Source: a virus. From it: DNA of 22,382 nucleotides. The stretch's first letter is position 1; every line of letters starts with the position of its first letter. The notes beneath the pieces were generated by a model that worked only from the letters and a program-made list of their open reading frames with translations, was not told the origin of the DNA and did not search any database. This document shows positions 1 through 6,373 of this stretch, in pieces. Both the position numbers and the translations under genes were made by a program. The stretch lies in the IMG/VR virus record IMGVR_UViG_3300021376_002702, positions 1-22,382 of that record. One strand, given 5' to 3'.

Positions 1-290
1 CAGTCGCTGCTGCTATCGTAACATTTGCTGAAAAGGCAGAGGCTAATACAGATGCTCCTATGCCATACACAATTGCAGATGCTATTACTGAGGCTGCTGC
101 AGAATTATTTTTATCAGATCCCCTTGCGGTTTTGACGGCGGTAGATTTAGAAGCACTATCTGACCCGTCACAATGGGGTAAAGATATGACAGACGATCAG
201 AGAGAAAAGGCTCAAGAGGTTATAGTTCCTGTAATCTTGGTTTCTAATATACTCGCCTCTGTATCGTCTGCTTTAACAAGGAGGGTATAA
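1..290 (+). CDS. C-terminal part of an unrecognised protein (5'-truncated by window edge)
   Basis: The reading frame is open from base 3 back to the window edge, so the ATG at 60 is probably internal and the real start lies to the left. The visible ~95 residues are acidic and alanine-rich in their first part. They contain a DMTDDQREKAQEV stretch and end in a hydrophobic helix (about VIVPVILVSNILASVSSAL) and two arginines. I do not recognise the family. The position just upstream of small membrane proteins and an endolysin suggests a late virion-associated or lysis-region protein, which is inference. The stop is directly followed by the ribosome-binding site and start of the next gene. Confidence 0.6.
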   Translation, partial: VAAAIVTFAEKAEANTDAPMPYTIADAITEAAAELFLSDPLAVLTAVDLEALSDPSQWGKDMTDDQREKAQEVIVPVILVSNILASVSSALTRRV

Positions 291-291
291 T

Positions 292-663
292 ATGGCCATG
301 GACAAATTTAAAACTATTTTATCTAAAATAAAAATACCAAAGGTTAAGGTACCTAAAATAAATGTACCTAAAATATCTCTACCTAAACCCAAGGTAAATG
401 TTGAGAAGATTAAGCCCTATTTGTCAAAGGTTGTGCCAGTCACAGGAAAGGTCCTAAAAGCCTCTATAAAGGGCTTAAAAGGCTTTATAGGCTGGTTTGG
501 CAAGGCAGTTAAGGAAAGTATAGCCCAAGTCTGGACCCTGCTAGGATTCTTCATTGCATGGCTTACCCTAACGGGAACCGCCCAACAGATTGTGGGCATA
601 GCAACAATAATAGCATTAGTTGTGTGGCTCATAACCATACCCCTTCGTGAAGAAAAAGAATAG
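292..663 (+). CDS. Small membrane protein with Lys/Pro pentapeptide repeats
   Basis: This 123 aa protein has a consensus AAGGAGG at 278-284, 7 bases before the ATG. Residues 15-35 are a fourfold pentapeptide repeat of the form [I/V/L]-P-K-x-x (IPKVK, VPKIN, VPKIS, LPKPK), strongly basic. The middle stays lysine-rich. The last third (about residues 78-118) is hydrophobic with room for two membrane segments around a TGTAQQ turn, ending in a charged REEKE tail. A basic repeat followed by a membrane hairpin could bind DNA, RNA or acidic surfaces at the membrane. The position before the lysis genes also allows a holin-like role. No named family is recognised. Confidence 0.75.
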   Translation: MAMDKFKTILSKIKIPKVKVPKINVPKISLPKPKVNVEKIKPYLSKVVPVTGKVLKASIKGLKGFIGWFGKAVKESIAQVWTLLGFFIAWLTLTGTAQQIVGIATIIALVVWLITIPLREEKE

Positions 664-678
664 TATAATAATAGGACT

Positions 679-864
679 ATGTTGCGTAATATTTTATTAT
701 CCTGTATACTTGTATTAGGCCTTAGTGGCTGTGGATATGACGGTCACTATCGCTATCCTTGCCAAGACCCAAAAAATTGGGAAAGGGCAGAATGTAAGCC
801 ACCTTTGTGTGAGGCTATAGGCCAATGCACAACAGACTTGATCGGAAAGAAGAATGATGAGTAA
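679..864 (+). CDS. Small cysteine-rich lipoprotein
   Basis: This 61 aa protein has a signal peptide: basic start (MLRN), hydrophobic core ILLSCILVLG, and lipobox L-S-G-C with the lipidated cysteine at residue 18. The mature part is only 44 aa and carries four more cysteines (28, 39, 44, 50) with tyrosine-rich and proline-rich stretches, which suggests two disulfides outside the membrane. A TATAAT at 664-669 precedes it. The 3' end overlaps the next gene by 11 bases, and holin-like and endolysin genes follow, so a role in lysis or envelope interaction is plausible but unproven. The product is predicted to be anchored on the outer face of the cytoplasmic membrane. Confidence 0.7.
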   Translation: MLRNILLSCILVLGLSGCGYDGHYRYPCQDPKNWERAECKPPLCEAIGQCTTDLIGKKNDE

Positions 865-1270
865 GAAACAAAAATTAACACCACAAGATTTAGATGCACG
901 ACTAAAATTTATTTTAGGTGTTACACTTGGTTCAATTTTATTCCTAACATCAATAGGAATTCTTTATGGACTTTTATTTGTTACACAACCAGTCGGAGCA
1001 CAGTCAGAAAATGATAAAATGTTTTTTAATGTATTGGGATCAGTAGCAACATTTATTACAGGAACATTAGCAGGACTTCTTATTGGTAACTCTGGTGCTA
1101 AAGATATAATGCAAGCACAGGTAGATAATAAAAAAGTAGATTCAGAAATTAGAATGGCAGAAAACAAGTTAGATGCAGAACTTGATGAAGTTAGAGCAAG
1201 ACTTGCTAAAAAGCCAGACGGCGCAATGCCAGAAGAACAGCCAGTAGATACAAACTGGGATAAGGAGTAG
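854..1270 (+). CDS. Holin-like two-helix membrane protein with coiled-coil tail
   Basis: This 138 aa protein may start at 854 or at the adjacent ATG at 857. A charged N-terminus is followed by a hydrophobic segment at about residues 19-43, a polar loop and a second at about residues 58-78. The C-terminal half is a charged, probably coiled-coil stretch rich in D/E/K (about residues 88-122). The layout of two membrane helices plus a charged C-terminus directly upstream of the endolysin (2-base gap) fits a holin. I assign this from topology and position only. The 3' end carries the AAGGAG that serves as ribosome-binding site for the endolysin gene. Confidence 0.65.
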   Translation: MMSKKQKLTPQDLDARLKFILGVTLGSILFLTSIGILYGLLFVTQPVGAQSENDKMFFNVLGSVATFITGTLAGLLIGNSGAKDIMQAQVDNKKVDSEIRMAENKLDAELDEVRARLAKKPDGAMPEEQPVDTNWDKE

Positions 1271-1272
1271 TT

Positions 1273-1890
1273 GTGGCAGAGCAAGGTACGGCAGAAAAAT
1301 TAATTGAAGTAGCCAAAGGTGAAGTTGGAACTATTGAAGGTCCTAAAGATAATGAAACCAAGTATGGTAAATTTATGAAGGCCAATTTTCAGCCATGGTG
1401 CGGTTCTTTCGTAAACTGGTGCGCTAACGAGGCTGGAGTAAAGATCCCTAATACAGTTTACACTCCAAGTGGAGCAGCAGCATTTAAGAAGGCAGGCGCA
1501 TGGATTGATGGAGACATGGCAGATCCAGATGCAGGAGATATTGCCTATTTTGATTTTCCATCTGACGGGGTAGATAGAATATCTCATGTTGGTATTGTTA
1601 TTGAAGATAACGGTGATGGAACGGTATGGTGTATTGAAGGAAATACTTCCTCAAATAAAAAGGGAAGCCAAAGAAATGGCGGAGAGGTTTGTAAACAACT
1701 TCGTGCCTATAAGAAAAATAAGAAAAATATTTTTATTTCAATTGTAGGGTTTGGTAGACCTAAGTTTGGTAATGCGCCAGTCTCTAATTCAAAATCAGAA
1801 AAAACAAGTTCAAAACCTGTTAAGGTAGGTCCAAAAGTACAAGAGGCTATAGATTTTTTAATATCAAAAGGTTATACTGTTACAAAGTAG
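1273..1890 (+). CDS. CHAP-domain endolysin (peptidoglycan amidase/endopeptidase)
   Basis: This 205 aa protein starts with GTG at 1273, 5 bases after AAGGAG at 1262-1267. Residues about 5-160 form a CHAP (NlpC/P60-like cysteine peptidase) domain. The nucleophile is Cys43 in QPWCGSFVNWC, the histidine is His105 in RISHVGIV, and a polar pair Glu122/Asn124 lies in CIEGN. CHAP enzymes cut peptide or amide bonds in peptidoglycan, so this is the likely lysin. A Ser/Lys-rich linker (about 170-185) leads to a short C-terminal helix VGPKVQEAIDFLISKGYTV that could be a remnant or minimal wall-binding motif. There is no signal peptide, so export probably depends on the upstream holin candidate. Confidence 0.9.
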   Translation: MAEQGTAEKLIEVAKGEVGTIEGPKDNETKYGKFMKANFQPWCGSFVNWCANEAGVKIPNTVYTPSGAAAFKKAGAWIDGDMADPDAGDIAYFDFPSDGVDRISHVGIVIEDNGDGTVWCIEGNTSSNKKGSQRNGGEVCKQLRAYKKNKKNIFISIVGFGRPKFGNAPVSNSKSEKTSSKPVKVGPKVQEAIDFLISKGYTVTK

Positions 1891-1893
1891 TTC

Positions 1894-1922
1894 TTGACTA
1901 AAAATACTAGGTTTGCTATACT
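1894..1922 (+). promoter_or_regulatory. Sigma70-type promoter for the Ntn-hydrolase gene
   Basis: TTGACT at 1894-1899 and TATACT at 1917-1922 are separated by 17 bases, and TGC directly before the -10 box makes it an extended -10. Transcription should begin near 1929, leaving a short leader with AGGAA at 1940-1944 before the ATG at 1950. It starts a new transcription unit after the endolysin. Confidence 0.8.
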
Positions 1923-1949
1923 ATTTGAAAGAGAGAAATAGGAACTGAC

Positions 1950-2474
1950 ATGACTTGCATCGCTGTATTAAGACATGAGGGCAAAGTTTACATGGCTGGA
2001 GATCGTGGAGCATCAGATGATGGAACAATCCTGTCTCTTGAGGCTCCAAAGGTTTGGAAGATAGGTCCTTATCTTATCGGATATGCTGGAGCATTAGACG
2101 GAGAAAGAATTCGTTATAATTTTAAGCCAACAGCACCTACAATTAAAGATACAGATAAATTTATGCAGACTAAATTTATTAAAGAACTAAGAGAATTCTA
2201 TAATGAATTCTGGGTTGATACTACAAAAGACGGAGATCTTGGCTTGATCATCGCTATTCGTGGAGAGATATATGAACATAGTGCCGTAGATATGTCTTTA
2301 TCTAAGTACACACTTCCATATATGGCAATGGGGTCTGGATCAGAGTATGCGTATGGGGTTTTGTATGCAACAGATAAACAAAAAAATGCAAGAAATAGAG
2401 TTCTTCAAGCAGTAAATGCAGCAATAAAATTTAGTCCTTCTTGCGTTGGTCCAGTTGACATTGTCACTGGCTAA
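1950..2474 (+). CDS. Proteasome/HslV-like Ntn-hydrolase
   Basis: This 174 aa protein starts MTCIAV. If the methionine is removed, Thr1 becomes the N-terminal nucleophile. Counting from it, Asp17 (in AGDR) and Lys33 (in APKVWKIG) fall at exactly the Thr1/Asp17/Lys33 positions of proteasome beta subunits and HslV. A glycine-rich MAMGSGSEYAYG segment near residue 128 also fits the fold. The length matches HslV (~175 aa). The expected activity is threonine-dependent peptide hydrolysis inside the cell. No partner ATPase is visible in the window. It has its own strong promoter at 1894-1922, and its last codons contain the next promoter's -35 box. Confidence 0.8.
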   Translation: MTCIAVLRHEGKVYMAGDRGASDDGTILSLEAPKVWKIGPYLIGYAGALDGERIRYNFKPTAPTIKDTDKFMQTKFIKELREFYNEFWVDTTKDGDLGLIIAIRGEIYEHSAVDMSLSKYTLPYMAMGSGSEYAYGVLYATDKQKNARNRVLQAVNAAIKFSPSCVGPVDIVTG

Positions 2475-2483
2475 GAGTATAAT
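2455..2483 (+). promoter_or_regulatory. Perfect-consensus sigma70 promoter with leaderless start
   Basis: TTGACA at 2455-2460 and TATAAT at 2478-2483 are separated by 17 bases, an exact consensus match. The -35 box lies inside the end of the Ntn-hydrolase gene. Transcription would start at about 2490, the A of the next gene's ATG, so that mRNA should have no 5' leader. Confidence 0.85.
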
Positions 2484-2489
2484 TGATAT

Positions 2490-2672
2490 ATGATCGAAGA
2501 AAAAGACTTGGATGAGTTCGGTATCTGGCTTTCAAACGGTATTGAGCGAGGCTGGATAACAGAACCATTCTGTAATACTCATGATGGCGATCCATACATG
2601 ACAGAAGAAGAGCAACAGGAATGGGAAGAAGGCGGAGACCCATGCCAATTAGTTGTAAAAATAAAAGAATAA
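2490..2672 (+). CDS. Small acidic protein of unknown function, leaderless start
   Basis: This 60 aa protein is strongly acidic (EEKDLDE at the start, EEEQQEWEEGGD near the end). It has two cysteines (one in PFCNTHDGD, one in GDPCQLVV) and a conserved-looking IWLSNGIERGWITEPF core. From memory, similar short proteins occur in actinobacterial phages and integrated elements, but no function is known to me. The ATG sits exactly 7 bases after the last T of a perfect TATAAT with a perfect TTGACA upstream, and there is no ribosome-binding site, so translation is predicted to be leaderless. The strong promoter suggests high expression, also into the downstream protease gene. Confidence 0.75.
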   Translation: MIEEKDLDEFGIWLSNGIERGWITEPFCNTHDGDPYMTEEEQQEWEEGGDPCQLVVKIKE

Positions 2673-2697
2673 AACAAACTACAAGCAAAGGATAAAA

Positions 2698-3570
2698 ATG
2701 AAAAAGACACTACTAGCACTACTATCAGCACTACTTGTAATCACAACAGTTCAGCCTGTTCAGGCAAACGATGAAAGAGTCTTAGCAATTATTGACTCTG
2801 CTATTAATTCTAATAACTTTCCTCAAATTATTCATGAGGTTTGCTTTACTACTGTAAGGTCAAAGATTGCTTCCCAAAATATGTCTTGCCCTAACGGAGA
2901 GTTGTTTATGGAGGGCAAGGGTGCAGCATCTGCTCCATGGCCAAGATCAATCAACAACGTTACCTACCATGGCGATGCAATGGTAAAGTCTGCCCTCACT
3001 GTTAATCCAAGTCTAAAGATTGTTTTTATTAGATTTAATGATGTTACATCCCTTGGAAATTCAAGAGGAGATGCAAAGGCATTAGCATTAGCATTTGACT
3101 GGGTATCAAAGAATGCGTCTAAATACAGTATTGATGCTCTTTCAGTCAGCCAGTCTTCAGTAAGTGCAGGAAACCTTTCACTCTGCACAAACGATACAGT
3201 TACTATTAATGCAGTGGCATCTTTGAATGCAAACAATGTTCCAGTGTTTGTTGCAACAGGAAATGATCGACGCAGAGATGTTGTTGGCTTCCCATCATGC
3301 GTTAGTGGAGTCATCGGTGTTGGAGCACTTGGCAATGCAACACAACTTGAAACAGCAACAAACTCAGGTCCTGGACTTGATATGGTTTCTTCTGGAGCAG
3401 TAAACATTACTAAATATAACGGATCACCTTTCACGACTGGTGGAAGTTCTGCAGCAACAGCAGTTTCTGCAGCATCATATGTAAATCGTAACACATTTAA
3501 GACATTTGGCGAGTATTTAAATTCTTTGCCAAAGATTGTAATTGGGTCTGCCTCTTACATTCGCAACTAA
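2698..3570 (+). CDS. Secreted subtilisin-like serine protease (S8)
   Basis: This 290 aa protein has an N-terminal signal peptide (KK, hydrophobic residues 4-17, probable cleavage after VQA at about residue 23). The mature enzyme begins almost at the catalytic aspartate: Asp33 in VLAIIDSAI, His91 in TYHGDAMV, oxyanion Asn189 in VATGND, and Ser251 in a TTGGSSAAT motif that replaces the usual GTSxAxP. All triad elements are present and in order. There is no recognisable propeptide, and the protein is compact. It should act outside the membrane, perhaps on cell-wall or surface proteins during entry, release or exclusion. AAAGGA lies 7-8 bases before the ATG. A protease of this kind is unusual cargo for a phage. 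Confidence 0.85.
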   Translation: MKKTLLALLSALLVITTVQPVQANDERVLAIIDSAINSNNFPQIIHEVCFTTVRSKIASQNMSCPNGELFMEGKGAASAPWPRSINNVTYHGDAMVKSALTVNPSLKIVFIRFNDVTSLGNSRGDAKALALAFDWVSKNASKYSIDALSVSQSSVSAGNLSLCTNDTVTINAVASLNANNVPVFVATGNDRRRDVVGFPSCVSGVIGVGALGNATQLETATNSGPGLDMVSSGAVNITKYNGSPFTTGGSSAATAVSAASYVNRNTFKTFGEYLNSLPKIVIGSASYIRN

Positions 3571-3608
3571 ATATCAGTCCTGGGTATGACTAAAAACTGC
3601 CCACATCG

Positions 3609-3617
3609 TGATATAAT
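3609..3617 (+). promoter_or_regulatory. Extended -10 promoter
   Basis: TGATATAAT at 3609-3617 is an extended -10 element with no clear -35 box. It lies 29 bases before the GTG at 3646 and would give a ~20-base leader containing AAAGGA at 3634-3639. Confidence 0.5.
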
Positions 3618-3645
3618 TAGGTGTAATGCAGAAAGGAAAAATATT

Positions 3646-3879
3646 GTGGAATCAAAAAAAAGAAGTTCTGTAAAATCGTTTAGTTTTGTAATATTTCATG
3701 TCACTGTTGCAACATTAATATTTTCTGCAGCAGTATATGCAATTACTGGTGAATGGGAATATGAATATTTTAAACCCCTTAGTCTGGCATTTTTAACATA
3801 CTTGGGCTGGGAAATTATTTCATATTACTGGCATGAAAGACTTTGGAACATTATCCCTAAATTGAGGAGGTTTAAATAA
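3646..3879 (+). CDS. DUF2061-like small membrane protein
   Basis: I choose the GTG at 3646, preceded by AAAGGA, over an upstream ATG at 3586 that would put the promoter inside the gene. The product is 77 aa. It has a basic N-terminus (ESKKRSSVKS), a hydrophobic segment FVIFHVTVATLIFSAAVYA, a polar loop, and a second segment ending in the signature-like SYYWHERLWN. That ending closely matches YYFHERVWN in the DUF2061 protein at 7162-7377, so the two are probably divergent paralogues. DUF2061 is a two-helix membrane family of unknown function. The gene's stop overlaps the next start (TAATG). Confidence 0.65.
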   Translation: MESKKRSSVKSFSFVIFHVTVATLIFSAAVYAITGEWEYEYFKPLSLAFLTYLGWEIISYYWHERLWNIIPKLRRFK

Positions 3880-3989
3880 TGCGTATTAAAATTATTAAAT
3901 TTGTAGTTAAACTACTTGGTTATGAGTGGTCTGGAGATGAATTAAAACTTCCTGTGTGGCAGGTAAAGGCTAAAACAAAGAAGAAGTAA
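3879..3989 (+). CDS. 36-aa basic peptide, unknown
   Basis: ATG at 3879 overlaps the previous stop (TAATG), with GAGGAGG at 3864-3870 as ribosome-binding site. Its own TAA overlaps the ATG of the FmdB-like gene at 3989 in the same way. The product has an amphipathic start (RIKIIKFVVKLLGY), a WSGDELKLPVWQ middle and a KAKTKKK tail. The tight overlaps on both sides and the good ribosome-binding site are the main evidence for it being real. No family is recognised. Confidence 0.6.
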   Translation: MRIKIIKFVVKLLGYEWSGDELKLPVWQVKAKTKKK

Positions 3990-4174
3990 TGCCAGCATAC
4001 GAATATGATTGTATGGCATGTGCTGTACGATATACAAAAGTTAGAGCAATGTCTGATGAAGATCCAGGGTATACCTGCGAAATTTGCAATAAACCTTTAG
4101 TTCGTGTATACTCAGATATAGGAGTCACATTCAGTGGCTCTGGTTTTTATAAAAATGATAATCGAAAGGTATAA
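3989..4174 (+). CDS. FmdB-family zinc-ribbon protein
   Basis: This 61 aa protein opens with MPAYEYDCMAC, the typical FmdB start (MPxYxYxCxxC). A second CEIC pair follows at about residues 30-33, then LVRVYSDIGVTFSGSGFYKNDNR, which matches the family's hydrophobic end and GSGFYxxD motif. The four cysteines should bind one zinc ion. Members are small predicted regulators of unknown target, common in Actinobacteria and their phages. The start overlaps the preceding stop (TAATG). Confidence 0.8.
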   Translation: MPAYEYDCMACAVRYTKVRAMSDEDPGYTCEICNKPLVRVYSDIGVTFSGSGFYKNDNRKV

Positions 4175-4175
4175 T

Positions 4176-4412
4176 ATGTTTAGTATGCTAAAGAATAAAG
4201 AAGAGGTTAGTCAAAATTGGAAGTTGTCTGCTTTAGATAGGTGCGATAGATGCGGGGCTGAGGCTCTTGTCAAAGTTAATGGGCTAAACGGAGATTTATT
4301 CTTTTGTGGACATCACTATAATAAAATTATGGATAATGCTGTAGGCTATGATAAAATGATGAAGTTTGTTATTTCGATTATTGATGAACGAGAAAAACTT
4401 GTTCAGCAATGA
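4176..4412 (+). CDS. DUF7455-like zinc-binding protein
   Basis: I place the start at the ATG at 4176 (MFSMLKNKEE), 6 bases after AAAGG, rather than at 4134 inside the preceding gene. The 78 aa product contains LSALDRCDRCGAEALVKV and then LFFCGHH. This C-x2-C...C-x-H-H arrangement is the actinobacterial DUF7455 signature and probably one zinc site. A helical tail follows. The family is essentially actinobacterial, so this gene is host evidence. Function is unknown; a transcription-linked role is often suspected. Its stop overlaps the next start (ATGA). Confidence 0.75.
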   Translation: MFSMLKNKEEVSQNWKLSALDRCDRCGAEALVKVNGLNGDLFFCGHHYNKIMDNAVGYDKMMKFVISIIDEREKLVQQ

Positions 4413-5239
4413 ACATTCATTACATGCTAACGGAATCCAGACTTCCCCTTGATGCGCTTTCTCATTACCTAGAAGATTGCAGATATAAATCAGTTTTGTT
4501 AACCTTTCATTCACAACAACCAGACTATTTTGTAAAGTCTGCTGCTTCTCTTGTCCCTGGCCATAAACTAAAATATATGATTGCACTAAGACCATATCAT
4601 GTAAGCCCTCAGTATCTTTCAATGATGACTAAAGCATATAATGAGATAGACAGAAATAGACTTGTAATTAATTGGATTGCTGGTGATTTTCACAATAGAC
4701 CAGATGAGCCCAATATAGAATTAGATGTTTTTTTAGAATCAGAATTAATAGACACTATACAAAAAAGAACTACATTTTTAAGAAATTTTGTAAAAATGTA
4801 CAAATTTTATTGTCCAGTTTCTGAAATACCACCTATGGTTTTTAGCGGATACTCTGATTACACCTTAGAAACTACAAAAATGTATGAGGGAACATCGCTA
4901 TGTATGTTGGACACATACAGAGAGAATATAAAAAAGTTTGACGGAATTGAAAAGAAAATGGTGAGCGCAAATGTTACAATCTTAGAATCAAACAAAGAGA
5001 TTGAAGAATATAAAGAAAAGGTTGTTCCTGTTAATCCTAGACGCACAAACTTTTCAATTATTGGAGATTATCAAACAGTTAAACAAAAAATAATTAATTT
5101 AAAGGATGAAGAAATAACTGATTTACTATTGTTTACTAATACAGACATTTTAGATTCAGACTGGAACGAAGGAAATGATCTGAGAGTAAATAAACTTATT
5201 AAAGAAATAAATATTGAGGCTGCACAAAATGATAGTTAG
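4409..5239 (+). CDS. Luciferase-like / SsuD-like (LLM family) protein 1
   Basis: This 276 aa protein starts in an ATGA overlap. Residues about 55-91 (KYMIALRPYHVSPQYLSMM, then IDRNRLVINWIAG) match the strand-helix-strand found in alkanesulfonate monooxygenase SsuD and related LLM flavin enzymes, where AxRPGxxSP and GRLxxNxxxG bind flavin and substrate. The family forms a TIM barrel using reduced FMN. The protein is shorter than SsuD (~380 aa) and the usual RGD-like start of the SsuD family is not obvious, so activity is uncertain. It opens the sulfur/halogen operon. If active, it could release sulfite from organosulfonates or oxygenate a substrate. A paralogue lies at 11861-12742. Confidence 0.65.
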   Translation: MNIHYMLTESRLPLDALSHYLEDCRYKSVLLTFHSQQPDYFVKSAASLVPGHKLKYMIALRPYHVSPQYLSMMTKAYNEIDRNRLVINWIAGDFHNRPDEPNIELDVFLESELIDTIQKRTTFLRNFVKMYKFYCPVSEIPPMVFSGYSDYTLETTKMYEGTSLCMLDTYRENIKKFDGIEKKMVSANVTILESNKEIEEYKEKVVPVNPRRTNFSIIGDYQTVKQKIINLKDEEITDLLLFTNTDILDSDWNEGNDLRVNKLIKEINIEAAQNDS

Positions 5240-5813
5240 AGATAAAGAGTATAGTTCAGTATTATTTGTTCACATACCAAAAACTGCTGGATCTTCTATA
5301 TCAAAAATACTTTATGATAATAATTTAGATAACTGGAATAGAGTATGGCCAAGACACCACGATCCCTATTCATATTTAAAAGAGGCAAACGTAATAGATA
5401 GTTCTGTATTTTCTTTTGCTGTTGTGAGAAACCCATACACAAGAACATATAGTTGCTATGGACAATATAATAAGACAAACAAAACCAACATATCTTTTAT
5501 TGAATATCTTGAAAACATAAAACAAAATAAAATATCTCTTGCAAGCCCATTACTACATTTGCCACAATCTTTTTATATAATTGACGGTCAGCAGGCCCAG
5601 GTTGATAAAATATATAAATTTGAAAACTTAAAAGAACTTGAGAATGATTTTGGGTGGACTCTCGGCTTTTACAATGTAGGTAGTTATGTGATACAATCAT
5701 ATATAAAAGACTACACAGAAGAGGCAATAGGTATGACGCAGCATCTTTATAATTCTGACTTTGCAAATTTTGGCTACTCAAAAGATTTTAGCACAACTTT
5801 GGAGTCAAAATGA
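5229..5813 (+). CDS. Sulfotransferase 1
   Basis: The start is taken at ATG 5229, overlapping the previous gene by 11 bases; the product is 194 aa. Residues 15-23, HIPKTAGSS, form the 5'-phosphosulfate-binding loop. Residues 65-75, VVRNPYTRTYS, form the 3'-phosphate-binding segment. Both are diagnostic of cytosolic/Golgi-type PAPS sulfotransferases (Sulfotransfer_2-like). The enzyme should move sulfate from PAPS to a hydroxyl or amine of a glycan, peptide or small molecule. The next but one gene encodes an APS-kinase-like protein that could supply PAPS. No signal peptide or membrane segment is seen, so it should be cytoplasmic. Its stop overlaps the next start (ATGA). Confidence 0.85.
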   Translation: MIVRDKEYSSVLFVHIPKTAGSSISKILYDNNLDNWNRVWPRHHDPYSYLKEANVIDSSVFSFAVVRNPYTRTYSCYGQYNKTNKTNISFIEYLENIKQNKISLASPLLHLPQSFYIIDGQQAQVDKIYKFENLKELENDFGWTLGFYNVGSYVIQSYIKDYTEEAIGMTQHLYNSDFANFGYSKDFSTTLESK

Positions 5814-6373
5814 GAAAAACATTAGAAGAATTTAATTTTAAAAAATATCAGAATTATAGTGTTGATGAAATAAAAGAATATATAGATGGCTTTTCTGATG
5901 AGTGGTTTATAAATACATCAAGACAAGACAACTATTATGTACACAAAGACACAACCTCATACTTTGTATATACCGCCGACCTTCAATGGAAAGAGGGAAC
6001 AAGTTTTGTTGTCAATAAAACATCAAACAACGCTGGACTATTAAAACTTCTTGAGCCAATAATTTTAGATTTGGAAAAACTTCATAATGGAACTAGGGGT
6101 ATGGTTCTTTTAATTAAACTAAAGGCAGGACACAATATTGCTGCTCACCATGACTCAGGAGACTATTTGATGATATCAAGAAGACACCACATACCAATAG
6201 TTACAACCGAAAATGTGTTTTTTGGTGTTGGCTCTGATACCGTTAGTATGCAGACTGGAGAATGCTGGGAGATAAATAATTCAAGAACTCACTTTGTAAA
6301 TAACACTAGCAAGATAGACAGAGTTCATTTACTCATTGATATAATGCCAAACGAAGAGATTAGAACAAAATGA
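5810..6373 (+). CDS. Aspartyl/asparaginyl beta-hydroxylase-like 2OG-Fe(II) enzyme
   Basis: This 187 aa protein starts in an ATGA overlap. The C-terminal two thirds match the Asp/Arg hydroxylase cupin fold. Likely iron ligands are His113 and Asp115 (AHHDSG) and His161 (RTHFVNN). RRHHIPI at 124-130 and Arg171 (DRVHLLID) fit the substrate/2-oxoglutarate-binding strands. Such enzymes hydroxylate Asp, Asn or other residues using oxygen and 2-oxoglutarate. In this operon it may hydroxylate the same target that is sulfated; hydroxylation could create the acceptor group. It ends in an ATGA overlap with the APS-kinase gene. Confidence 0.75.
   Translation: MRKTLEEFNFKKYQNYSVDEIKEYIDGFSDEWFINTSRQDNYYVHKDTTSYFVYTADLQWKEGTSFVVNKTSNNAGLLKLLEPIILDLEKLHNGTRGMVLLIKLKAGHNIAAHHDSGDYLMISRRHHIPIVTTENVFFGVGSDTVSMQTGECWEINNSRTHFVNNTSKIDRVHLLIDIMPNEEIRTK

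Noticed and set aside
4134-4175. In-frame upstream ATG for the DUF7455-like gene
   Set aside because: It lies inside the FmdB-like gene with no ribosome-binding site; ATG 4176 has AAAGG at the right distance and the protein family begins there.
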